The notes beneath the pieces are model-generated. The model had not been told where the DNA came from. It saw only the letters and a program-made list of their open reading frames with translations, and searched no databases. DNA of 64,000 bases from NCBI GenBank assembly GCA_031761405.1, contig JASEVX010000010.1:27146047-27210046 (forward strand), written 5' to 3'. Position numbers and translations under genes: made by a program. The stretch is from Serripes groenlandicus (Eukaryota; Mollusca; Bivalvia; Cardiida; Cardiidae). Positions 53,201-64,000 of the stretch are shown here, piece by piece (position 1 is the first letter of the stretch; every line of letters starts with the position of its first letter).

Positions 53201-54880
53201 ATTTCAACAAATCAAAACAGCTTAAACATTTTTTGGAGAATTGTAGAGTGTCACCCATGGAACATTTCTGTCGAATGAACTTGAAATCAGACCAGACTTG
53301 AACGTTTACCTCATTGCTAATGCTGCATAGCTATCATGACTTTAACAATTATAAACGATTTGAACATTTATGGTAGAATGACACCAAATGAACATTTCTG
53401 TCTAATTATCTTAAAATCAAACCAGGACTCTCAGACAAAACTTTTGCTAATTTAACCCCTGTTTTAATACTCCTAATGGCCATGTTTTTCAACCAATCAA
53501 TATGATATTTTGCTGTCATGTTTTAAAAAAAAAACATTAATATGGTTTGAACATGTTTTGGAGAGGGTTACCCTAGGACGATGTCTATCAAATTGTCTTG
53601 GAATCAGACAATGGGGATTTAGAGGAAATTAATTTTTGAAGTATGGGTATTCTACCCTCTTTCTGAATCCGCAGCAACCAAAGTTCTAAGTAGAAATATT
53701 TGAATATTTGTGAAAGAAGATCACCAGTTGAACATTCAACATTCCTGTGAAGTTTGGTTGAAGCCATGTTTTTAAACGGATCAGAATACTTTGAACATTC
53801 TTTGTAGAGGGTCACCCAAGAAACAGTTTTGCCCAATCATTTTCAAATCGGACCAGTACTTTTGGACAAGACGTTTTTTTAAGTTTTCACCATTTATACA
53901 TACAAGGATAACAAGCTTCGCCCCCTGATGGCCAGGTTTTTCAACGGATCAGAATAATTCAAACCTCGGTAGAGGGTCACCCAAGGAACATCTTTGTCAA
54001 AAAAATAATTAAATCTGAAGAGTTCTTTTGGACAAGAAAATATTTTAAGTTTTCACTATACAAGATGTAAGGAAAACAAGCTCTTCAAGTAAATCAGGCA
54101 AGTACTTTTGGACAAGAAGATTTTCTAATTTTCACTATACACATATGGTGGCAAGGTTTTTCAACGGATCAGAATAATTCAAACAATCTTGGTAGAGGAC
54201 CCAAGGAACATCTTTGCTCCCAAAAAATAAAATCTGAACAGTGCTTTTGGACAAGAGTATATTTTTAATTTTCACTAAAGGAAAACAAGCTCCGCCCCCT
54301 GGTGGCCATGTTGGATCGGAAAACTTTGAAAAATCTTGATAGAGGGTCATCCAAAGAACAATTCTGCAAATTTGTTGTTAAATCTGGCTAGTAGTTTGAA
54401 AGGGGATCACCCAAGGAACATTCCTGTAAAGTTTGATCAAAATTGGCCAAGCGGTTTAGGAGGAGTGTCGTTTGAAGCAAAATGTTGACTGACGGACATC
54501 GACCTGTCACAATAACTCACTCTGAGCCTCTGGCTAAGCTGAGCTAAAAAATCAGTCTCTAGAGTGATAACAAGATTTTCATTCAATTTGTGCTAGTGAC
54601 CTAGTTTATGACCAGATGTGACCTCCTTTTGAACATAGCCTAGATATCATCATGATAGTTATTCTAACACGGTTTCAGCATGTTAAAGATAACAATGCGG
54701 CCTCAGGAATGTTATCGAGATTTTCCTTCAATTTGACCCTGTGGCCTGGTTGTTGACCTCACTTGACCCAGTTTTGAACCTGGTCAATATTTGAAACAAT
54801 AGAAGCCCTGGATTGCTCACCAGAGTTATGTTATGTGATTTATCATGCCGACCTCAACAACTAATTTAGTGGGCAGGTAA
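53200..54880 (+). repeat. Dispersed 'ggtggccatgtttttcaacgg / gagggtcacccaaggaaca' repeats
   Basis: At least five diverged units, several ending 'cttttggacaagaagattttt', are followed by two 'gtgacctagttt' units. The short minus-strand ORFs recurring here are translations of the repeat. Confidence 0.65.
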
Positions 54881-55911
54881 GCTCATACAAGAGGCACAAT
54901 ATAGCTCCCTGCCCCAGAGAAATTAACCCAAACACTATGTAACGTCTGTATTTTGTCAAGTTAATATGACTAGGTCATCAAAGAAATGTGTATGTACCAG
55001 TTAGTTTTTAACAAGAAGATCTTCAAAGTTTCTCCCTATATATCTCTATGTAAAACAGGTACATTGTGAAAAACGCCCCATAAATGATCATAATTTATAA
55101 ACCAAGACAATCATGTTAAAGTGACATATTCCACAGTGAAATTAATAGACTGTTATTCAATAAGACATGTCATTATCTACAGTGTACATTTATTTGTAAA
55201 ACTATTTAAAGCTTTCCCACATACAGCAAATCTGGAGCAGACTTAGAAAGTATAGAGTTAATCAAAGCACTAAAAGTGCTCGCAGCAAGGGGCTAACTGC
55301 AGATAACATTTGGACATGGATTTACCGATCCCAAAAGTCTAACTTGTACACTTTATACTAGCAATTTGTTAGTTAGCACTTTATATCCATATATTAAATG
55401 ATAAAGGAGTAAAGCAAAACACTGTAAACACAGTATGATGGTCTATCGATATACTAAAAGTTGGCATACACATGCGCATCTGCTATCTGGATAGTTTCTG
55501 CTTAGCACACCTCCTGGTTTACAATGGATTTTTAGCCGTGTTTTTTTTAAATGCAATTAACACATTTACATTTCATATCAAAATCACAATAACCTAACAA
55601 TGATGAGTCCAATTTTACTTTCAAAGCAGAAATAAAATCCTGTGTTATCTTAATTTTCTTCAGCGTGCAATGACTGAAATATTGTTTAAAGCGACGCAAA
55701 ACATCATACACACGATTTACTCATTTCTTAGTGTTTCACAACGCATAGGTGAATAGTTTTAAATGCATTGCTTTTGAATTCATTTTAAATCCCAACATTT
55801 TGAAAGAGTTTATTGCAGCGGTGTTAAATGACAATTGCACCACTGATATCGGCAATTTATAAGACAAAAAAATATTACATTTTTCTTATAAAATAAAATA
55901 AAATAAAACGA

Positions 55912-55982
55912 TCTGCCCAGAGCGTGAATCGAACTCAAGTCTCCCGCTTCACGGCCGCTACATTACGCGGCCACTTCGATGA
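55912..55982 (-). repeat. tRNA-like sequence (SINE head or tRNA pseudogene)
   Basis: On minus: 'gtggccgcgtaatgtagcggcc', 'gtgaagcgggagacttgag' and 'gttcgattcacgctctgggc'. A D-arm-like and a T-arm-like segment exist, but no acceptor stem pairs cleanly. Confidence 0.45.
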
Positions 55983-56959
55983 TTTCATTTATAACATAAT
56001 TATAAACCAATACACGAGTTAGCGAAATATTTAGTATTGAAACGTTTTATCTTGATAAAAAACGAATGTCATTTAAATCATTTGTTTTATAACTGGGACT
56101 TGACTATCTTATTCCGTCTGCTGGGGTTGTTCAGGTTAATTTTGGTTGAGAATTTGATGTATTTACCTAGGAATCTAAAATGAAATACTCTAGTATTCCT
56201 GATTGTCGTAACCGCTGAAAATACATTTTATTCGAAAGGATTTTTGGAAATTACGACGCCTAGGCTCACTTGCACATTTATCGTATATATGTTGTATTTT
56301 GTCAACTATTTATTTTATTATCATTTAAATAATTTGAATGTTTGAGTATATATGTTATCATTGGGACTCATTTATCTGAATTTGTTTTTTTGAGTCGGAA
56401 TCGAAAAGTTGCCTTTACTCCATTCGATTTACAATATTTAGGAATTACCAATGAACTTTACGCGCGATCAAGTATGTTGAAAGCGTAGAAATACATTTTA
56501 ATTATAAATCACGTAATTCATATATTTTAACATAACATTTCTTTCGAGTTATTTCTTTTGGGTTAGTGATGTCGAATCAAGTCAATTTTTTCGGCTTCAG
56601 ATGTCAACAAGTTACCGCGTTTTGATTTTTAGACAGGAACTATTGGCGGTTCAAGATGACCAACATGGGAATAAGCTGGCAACAGTCATTTCATTTGTAA
56701 CAAAATATTCCACAAATCATCCACTTTCATTGACATCATGTACGATCTGCAACCACCAATACATCTATATGAAGTCGAGATGGTGTTCAGAAACGGAGAG
56801 CTGATTGTGGAAAGACAGATGTGAAGTAATTCAATGCCGATATCGTAAAACGCCTGCCTAGATTCCAGTCTCAAAATGATGCGTTGTTTCGAACATTAGC
56901 TACTATAGCAATTGGCTCTAACGAGCACCTTGCTAAAAACATGAAACATCTCTATGTAT

Positions 56960-57300
56960 AAAAGTATAACTATTGAATTGGGTTGAAAACATTGTGACAA
57001 ACGGAAAAATTGCTCATCTTGAGCAATTATATCTTTTGTCAAACTGTTTTCAGTAGTCGTCTTCTAAAGAGGCGTCATAAAGCATATGTATGTGGCAGAG
57101 GGTTAATCGGGCCTATACACACCTTTTGTTCTATATCTGTGTGTTGTTTACCCTATTTAACATGCAGAAGCATTATAACACAACTGCAGCAGACCACATT
57201 TTAAAACATGGTGACAAAAGAAGAATGTTCAAAGTAAAATTGCTTAGATGTATTCAAAGTAGTTTGCTTCAGTTTTGCTGTAATTGGGAAAGGGGTAATA
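56960..57300. repeat. Two decayed TTAA-type MITE copies
   Basis: One copy runs to '...gtggcagagggttaa' (about 57105). A second, shorter one spans about 57135-57300 and ends 'gggaaaggggtaa'. The first keeps the 'ttgctcatcttgagcaa' palindrome. Confidence 0.55.
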
Positions 57301-59329
57301 TGTGAAAATGGGCTGCATTACAAAGTTGAGGAGAAGAATAAAGTGCATATTCTACTTCATATCATGTACGATGAAATATGATATTTAATCTATACATGTT
57401 TTGGTCATGAGTTAAATCAATACCTGTCTGACATAAGTTCATAAGCTCTAGATTATGAATACGAGTTTAATGTTATTTAAACATTATATTTACTCGAAAG
57501 CCTATTTTGTAGGTTTTCAAAAGAATTAACTCACTGTGATGATTCAGTGAGTACGAGAACATAGGTTTTACTGATTAAATAAGAGAAACAGTGTTAAATA
57601 AATACACATGTCTTATGTTTCAACGTCGAATACGCCAGGTTTAACACAAGACTACAGGTCAAATGGAAGGAATTCATTTTCCATAGACGACCATTATAGC
57701 ATTATAGGTTATGGTTAATAAGTATCAAATGAATTAACAAATATACCTGTATCAAATTTAAGTTCATTCTTAGAACTACCAAAAAAGAAAAACTAACTGT
57801 TCACATGTTCACCGATTTTTGACAGAGTTACGAGGTCAAATCAAAGGTGACCCTTATCCCGCACTGAATTTTACTTATGATTTCAGAAAATACATCATGT
57901 TCTGAAAATGTCTCTTAGTATTAACATAGCTAAAAGCTAAACATAGCTAAAAGCAAAAACTAGTTTTATTATAAATCAATCACAGGTTATTCAACTTAAT
58001 AAACAACACTTTCAACTTACAACACAAATTGTCCATTGGGAGACAACTTCAATCTCATATCCGATTTACATTCCTATGACCTAAATCAAATTCTGTTTTT
58101 CGATAAAAGGCATAATCTTTACGTTTTAGTATATGGCCGTCTATTGCGGGTATACAAACAAAGTTTCAATCAATTTGGTTGAACGGATATGGAAAAGTAG
58201 CAATTTCCCTTTACCCTCTGTGTACAGTGCTATTCTGTACACTTATAATAGAATAGCTTCCCTTGTCCAAAAATAGAATATTTTTAATTCTTAAAAAGGG
58301 ACTTTTAAATCCAACCTTTTGTGTTAGTTTTCAGTCTGTTTGGGTGTAATTAACATGTCAAATATTCTAGTTCTCATTGAAAAATTAGATTTGCTGATTT
58401 TAATTAACATTTAATGACATAGCCCACATTTCCTCTAAAATTTGTGCTAGTCTAATTGTTTTGTGACATATTGACCTCCATGGAAGGGGCTCTTTGTGTC
58501 TCAGACATGATTCAGTCTATAGTAAGCAAGCCTTTAGGCTACATTAAAACAGGATACATACTTATGTGTTCATATAAATTGAGTTTTTGAAGGTTTTTCA
58601 TCATGAAAGGTGACAAGAAAAGGAGAAAAACCATGCTCAAACGTGAAAATAAATGTGGTCCGGGACGTCAAAGTGTGTTTAAAGTGACTCCAAAGAGTAA
58701 ATATGTAATATGATTAGAAAAAGTATAATGATTGACTAGTTAGCCTTGTCATTCTTGTGACAAATAAAATCAAACTAGAACAGTATAAATGTTAATAACG
58801 TTTTCGAGTCTTTGTCCATTGTCCATAGTCGACATGCTTGTGATCCTCAAAAGAACTTAAATACTTTCATTACTTTGATTTTATAACAGGCATAAGCAAT
58901 GGAGGAAATTATGAATTAAATGTAGCGTTTAACTAGTTTTACCCGATATCATGGTGTGAGATGGAATATCTTCCTTGAATCTTTTCGGAAATCCGAAATG
59001 TTTACATACATGTGAAGTATATTTAGCCGGAAATTCAATAATTTAATTTCCGTGTGGTTGTCATTAAATGGGAATTTTCTTTTTTCAACATTTTTCAACA
59101 TTTTAAACACACAAAAACGTATGTCAAAATAAATCGTAGGAACACATAATCAAATCTATTTTGAGAAAATGAAGAAGTTCAATTACATTGAATTTAGTCT
59201 AAATCATTCAACTTTTGATTATATTCGTAAATATTCGGTTCTGAATGAGGCGAATAACGAATACATATCATACAGACCTGTATTCAGTTATATCGAATAT
59301 TCGAATGTATCGTTACAGCCCTAGTAAGT

Positions 59330-60255
59330 ATGGAGACTAATATTGGGGACGAGCAACAATGGGCCGAAAAATGTTTCCGCAACCCTAAAAGTGAAGGCAT
59401 GGATGTGAAATTTGTCACCACAGATGGGGATGGAAAATCTTTTGAGGCGGCACGCCAGCTCCACTCGTCTGGATATACAAAAACTGTTCCTGTGCACCAA
59501 CTTTACACAAGGCATCTCAGTGCGAATCAGAGAACATACATCAAATCATCCAACAAGGTTACCACAATCATGTCAGGGAAAACCAAAGCATATCGGCAGT
59601 ACATTCAAAACACGTTTGCATTAGACATGAGCAAACGCTGTCAGGCTGAACTTCAATATATCATCAAGAAGAAATCGAAAAATAGTCTAGACGACACGCG
59701 CGTCATGATGTCCACTATGAAGCAATGCTTTGCAGGGAATCACAGTATGTGCGGGATTAATGCAGCTGTCTGCAAAGGAGAAGGAATAATAAGAGGCTTG
59801 TTTACAGTATTTTTCTACCCAGCACATTCAAAATAGACATAAAGAAGGAGGAGAACGAGAAAATCTTAATGGAACTGATTGAATATCGCCTTGGAGATAA
59901 AACGGTCCATCTAACCAGGCTAAATACCAACACACAGAAAGTGGGACAAATAGAGCCATTAAACGTTCATTACCCAAAAACAAGACATTTTCCAGGAACT
60001 TCCAGTCACGCGCTCTACAGTGCCCTACACTCGGTCAATAATGGACCCGGAAATTCCATGCGCAAACTTTGTTCTGCTGCCGGGTGTGCAATTCCTTCAA
60101 GAAGTAGTGCTGACTGTCAGCTAATGTTACTCCAAAAGAAGAAGCGAAAAGTCCATTGAATTCAAACTGAAGAGTAAGCTACGAAGACATCGGCTATTCA
60201 AACTGTATAAAAAGTATCGTGAACAGAAACATTATGTGAAAAATCAACTAACGGG
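59330..60255 (+). pseudogene. Mutator-like transposase domain remnant
   Basis: The first frame (59330-59836) reads NIGDEQQWAEKC, VKFVTTDGDGKSFEAA, TFALDMSKRCQAEL and CFAGNHSMCGINAAVC, in the order of the Mutator-like transposase domain found in many molluscan proteins (family assignment from memory). A second frame (59869-60159) carries on with LNVHYPKTRHFPGTSSHAL, and a third frame continues basic residues to about 60255. Two frameshifts and loss of the N-terminus make it a pseudogene. The A-rich start and no TIRs leave its borders undefined. Confidence 0.65.
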
Positions 60256-60885
60256 GCATGTTTGTCAATCTCTACCAGCTCAGACCTATGTCTAATCATC
60301 AAAATCAAACGCTGAACACGGGTCTATGTGCATCTGCCATCAGGCCAAGTAACTAAGAAAACTAAGAACAACTTTGAAACAAACACGATGACTACTCATA
60401 ACTAAAGTATTTCAGTGATCTCTCGCGGTATCATGACCACCTCTATATCTCTAACAACAAATCACGCTTTTCTCAGTCAGTCTGTCATTTCATCACAAAA
60501 TCGCCATACTTCGAAGGCATTTTCATAACCCTGTCTGACTTGCGTCTTACAAGTTGCCTTACCTCTTGTTTCTTAAATAAAGTGGGGTTTATATTTGAAC
60601 CACAGGAATTACAGCCTCTACCACTGGATCATTGTTAAGTTCTTTGCCAGAAGTACTTTCCTCAAACATCTTGTCACTATCATTTGATAAACTTTGGTTA
60701 CTTGGGCTGCAAGGGAGGGATACCTTGGTTAGAATGTAGTGGCTGATAATACCGTTTCACAGAAGTTATACGAAAAAAAAACATGAATGGGTTTTTTCGC
60801 TTATAGTTAACAGGTGTGAGATTTTTTTTTTTTCAATAACCCATGAAGCTTTCTGAAATGAAACTGGAAAAATCCATGGGGGCCG

Positions 60886-61312
60886 CCATTTTGGATATGT
60901 ATAAAAGGCAGACGTAAAACACAGATTGAAAATTATTGTCGTCTTTTTAATCTTTTTTTTTTTAAATCGGTATTTTGGGTATGTATAAAATGAGCAGAAA
61001 AACACGGATTGAAAATTATTGTCGTCTTTTTAATCATTTTTTTTTAAATCGGTATTTTGGGTATGTATAAAATGAGCGGAAAAACACGGATTGAAAATTA
61101 TTGTCGTCTTTTTAATCTTTTTTTTTTTTAAATAGATATTTTGGGTATGTATAAAATGAGCAGAAAAACACGGATTTTGAAAATTATTGTCGTCTTTTTA
61201 ATCATTTTTTTTAAAATCGGTATTTTGGGTATGTATAAAATGAGCGGAAAAACACGGATTGAAAATGATTGTCGTCTTTTTAATCATTTTTTGTTTTAAA
61301 TAGATATTTAAG
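60886..61312 (+). repeat. Tandem repeat of 82-85 bp, about five copies
   Basis: Anchor 'tattttgggtatgtataaaa' at about 60971, 61053, 61137 and 61221, with diverged end copies. Each unit also has 'aaaacacggattgaaaatta' and 'gtcgtctttttaatc' and a T-run of varying length. Confidence 0.85.
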
Positions 61313-61607
61313 ATCATTAAAATGCTGTGTTATGTGGGAATAAACATTTGTACGAAAAGTTAAAACTAAATGGAAATCTGTAAGAAATATGTTTTCCCGT
61401 AAAAAAAACGACAGCATTAGCCTTCTACGCCCGAACCTAAATATTGACTGTATCGTAGCCAAAGAAGGACGTGACGTCATTTCCGTTACACTTCATCTTG
61501 GCGTAACGTCAATGGAGCGACGTCGTTTCCCGCAAAAAAAGTGGTATCAACATGAAAGACCCCAAATTCCTATACATGAGTTATTGCCTCACTCATTCAA
61601 AGTATAA

Positions 61608-61736
61608 TTATTTATCAAACATTGTGGCAAAAGGATAACTTTCTCATAAGGAGCAATTGTTCTTTTGGTGACAATCTTTTCCTAAATCGTCTGTTACATA
61701 GGCCTCAGAAACTGTCTCTAATAGGGGAAGGGTTTG
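61608..61736. repeat. TTAA-type MITE remnant
   Basis: 'acattgtggcaaaaggataac', 'aggagcaattgttctttt' and the end 'ggggaagggttt' identify it; the left terminus is gone. Confidence 0.5.
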
Positions 61737-62099
61737 GCAGAAATGTGACCCCTTACATAATTTGTTCCAGTCATATTGACTGGTTGAAAAAGGTAGTCGC
61801 CAGATGGCATCAGTAAAGGGCTGATCTATTTGCTTTTTTACCATAATGCAGGTGATCGATTAAGGATCATCTTGGCCCTCGTGTTTTAACCTCGTTCATT
61901 ATAAATGTATTCCTTGATTTTCTGAAAGTTTTTACTTCATTATTTTCTGTTCGTAATAATAGACGACAGCAATACGAATTCCAAATATGTTTTGATAATG
62001 CAAGAAACATGACATTAACATTATTATTGTCTAGTCAATTACTTATAAATCCTTTTTGTTTGGCCAAAGTATGTTCTTTGATTTTTGTTTATAATTATC

Positions 62100-62286
62100 T
62101 TGCGTTTTTTCGTAAATAGGTAGCACCTATAGATATATTATTTCTTCTATACTGCACACCACTGACTGATTCAACCAAAACAGTTTTTCCGTGCTTTTGT
62201 CGTACAGTAGGTTGAAATGGACTTCTTTCACCTTTTGCCTGATATAGACAACTTTTGGGCTTGGCCACACAAAAACGGACCTTCAA
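62100..62286 (-). pseudogene. Possible LTR-retrotransposon integrase C-terminal remnant
   Basis: The minus frame reads FQPTVRQKHGKTVLVESVSG then VQYRRNNISI. Gypsy-like integrases end in a similar W-P-A-x-V / S-Y-x-V / G-x-x-Y-R-R-N block. The match is short and nothing else of the element is seen, so this is tentative. Confidence 0.35.
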
Positions 62287-62991
62287 GACTTTCCAAATTT
62301 ATGGCAATGATGATGTATAGCAGTAGCATGCAAACTTATATTAAATAGCAAGTTTTAAGTTATAACCATGCGTCAGAGGCTGTGCGCTCTTCGGTAGTGA
62401 TGCAAGCTCTCAATCAAAGGGTTATGACTTCAAACCCAACCTCTGCCAACATTCTTTCAGACATTTGACAAAAGTGATTTTTGTCTGGCACCAATGGGCT
62501 AAACTGATTGTTGTTATTATATCAGGGTAAATAGAAAAAAAATTGTGACAAAAGGAGACAATTTGCTCAAAAAGAGCCATCTTTCATTATAGATCTTAAG
62601 AGCTAACATTTCTCCATTTGCTGCAATGTTTTCAACTTTATTCAGTAATCATACCTTCACTTCATCTATAGATATTTACCATATTGTTTGCCTATTTGTT
62701 GCAATTTGTGACTTTTTTTTTATCACAGAGCTTTAGATAAGCAGAATTTTTCATGTTCTCAAAGTCTTATAAAACCTATTTCCACAAAACATAATCGGAA
62801 CACAATCAATTTCTCATTTTGCCTCATCGTGTTTAACTCTATTCAATGTACATGTAGGGCATGAACTTTTATTATAAAAAGATCCATTTGAAAGACCATT
62901 CTTTCATTACTAAAGGTTGTTCACCCACTATAATGATTTTTAACTATCTCTTTGATAAATAAACTGTTTACCTCAAACGATAATTTGACAG

Positions 62992-63243
62992 TTAACCCAT
63001 TCCCACATCAAACATGTCTGCAGCAGACGACTTCGAAAACATCTAAGTAAAACTATGGAAAATCTCTCTAACTGAGATAAAACAATTATCGGTATTAAAA
63101 TATATGAAAAGAGTTGAAAACATTGCAGCAAAATGAGAAATTGCTAATTTATAATGTCAATGAGCAATTTCTCCTTTTACTGTAATGTTTTCAGAAGTTG
63201 TCTAAGAGGCTTCAGAAAGCATCTATATGTGGGGAAGGATTAA
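62992..63243. repeat. TTAA-flanked MITE copy
   Basis: TTAACCCATTCCCACATC to GTGGGGAAGGATTAA, about 252 bp, with the palindromic core 'gagaaattgct / gagcaatttctcc'. Confidence 0.75.
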
Positions 63244-63476
63244 ATTGTTTGGCTATTTTGAAAAAAACTGTCACATTATATGTTCAATAGAAAGTATATA
63301 AGTAAGTAAGTAAGTAAATATTCTATTAAAGTGACATGTGTATAACATATAATGAAAGATTTAACAAAGTTCGTTGAAAAAACACCCGGCCCCATGGGCC
63401 TATATGTCATTATATATAAAGGTAATGTCTGTGTACATATATTCATTCATTCTTATCAATGTGTGGTACAAGCAGT

Positions 63477-63515
63477 CTATATACATATATACATATATAC
63501 ATATATACATATCTA
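63477..63515 (+). repeat. (ATAC/ATAT) microsatellite
   Basis: Head-to-tail 'atacatat' units. An 'agtaagtaagtaagta' run lies nearby at 63301-63316. Confidence 0.9.
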
Positions 63516-64000
63516 TAATTATTTCGACGGTTTCGTGCGAGCATGGCGAACCTGCATCTTGTACAAGATGCAGTTATTGCACCCTCGAACAGAGCCATCT
63601 ATAATTCTGATGATTTCGTCTTATTTTGAGGATTTTATTTGAACGGTAATCCGTAACTGTACCGACATAAGTCTAGATACAATTACTGGTCATCAGTGCT
63701 ACAGGCGCTCAATTATTTTATGTATTTACAAAAGCAAGCCGGCGTAATTGGTATAACCTAATCTTATGAGTAAAGTCATATAATATCAAATTTAAAAATC
63801 ATAAATGAACGGATCATGTTTATACAGGTATTTGTATCATTCACTACCTATCGCGTATGTTTTGAAATAAGTTTTAATGTTGCAACCGCTAATCACGCCC
63901 CTTCCTTGAAAGGAGACGTAGAACGGATGCAAAATAAAAATATATATGCAGCTGTGTCAACGAATTGAAAAGAATCTATGTCAAATGAGTAAATCTGCTC

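Larger units (their letters stand above)
54880..59320. other. Upstream non-coding region
   Basis: Apart from the tRNA-like sequence near 55.95 kb and MITE remnants near 57.1 kb I see no gene. It may hold the 5'-UTR exon or promoter of the VWA-like gene, but nothing marks it. Confidence 0.45.

Noticed and set aside
53588..53836. Short minus ORFs such as this one and those at 32.0, 54.1 and 50.3 kb as related small genes
   Set aside because: They resemble one another only because they lie in copies of the 'ggcggccatgttttt / aaggaacattt' dispersed repeat, with frames broken at random.

Overview
This 64 kb window looks like AT-rich animal genomic DNA, most probably from a bivalve mollusc. That assignment is an inference. 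It rests on spliced GT-AG genes, on dispersed repeat families of a kind I associate with bivalve genomes (the 'ggcggccatgtttttcaac / aaggaacatttct' family, the 'gacctagtttttgaccc' family, the 'aacaagagggcca' family), and on remnants of Polinton/Maverick, MULE, Mutator-like and LINE elements. No database search was possible.

The one host gene I can support lies on the minus strand from 49854 (ATG) down to 17054 (stop). Ten exons join in phase into a 1950-nt coding sequence (649 codons plus stop). It encodes a single-pass type I membrane protein: signal peptide, cysteine-rich ectodomain, a Ser/Thr-rich stalk, a von Willebrand factor A-like domain whose metal-binding (MIDAS) residues are altered, a six-cysteine juxtamembrane module, one transmembrane helix and an acidic cytoplasmic tail of about 106 residues. 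Its first coding intron spans 15 kb and has swallowed most of the large repeats seen here.

Layout: 0.8-1.7 kb is a decayed MULE transposase (minus). 2.4-8.8 kb holds pieces of a decayed Polinton/Maverick: chromodomain integrase, a basic protein and a capsid-protein fragment on plus, and a packaging-type ATPase on minus, separated by repeat arrays. 9.2-10.7 kb has tandem repeats and a canonical histone-type 3' stem-loop beside a possible H2A tail remnant. 11-17 kb is mostly dispersed repeats. 17-50 kb is the VWA-like gene. Its intron 8 contains about 21 copies of a 37-bp minisatellite. Its intron 1 contains an 11.26-kb foldback-type element (35338-46593) with a perfect 7-bp target duplication; this has landed in an older TTAA-flanked MITE and is itself invaded by an APE-type LINE (37941-42537). 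The LINE carries a 2A-like motif, and one continuous reading frame is broken by only two stop codons. 50-64 kb is upstream of the coding start and contains dispersed repeats, an HTH transposase remnant, a Mutator-like transposase remnant, tandem repeats and microsatellites.

The most interesting items are the nested series MITE -> foldback element -> LINE, each dated relative to the others by its junctions; the 2A-like LINE ORF; the reconstructed VWA-like receptor-type gene; and the stranded histone 3'-end signal.
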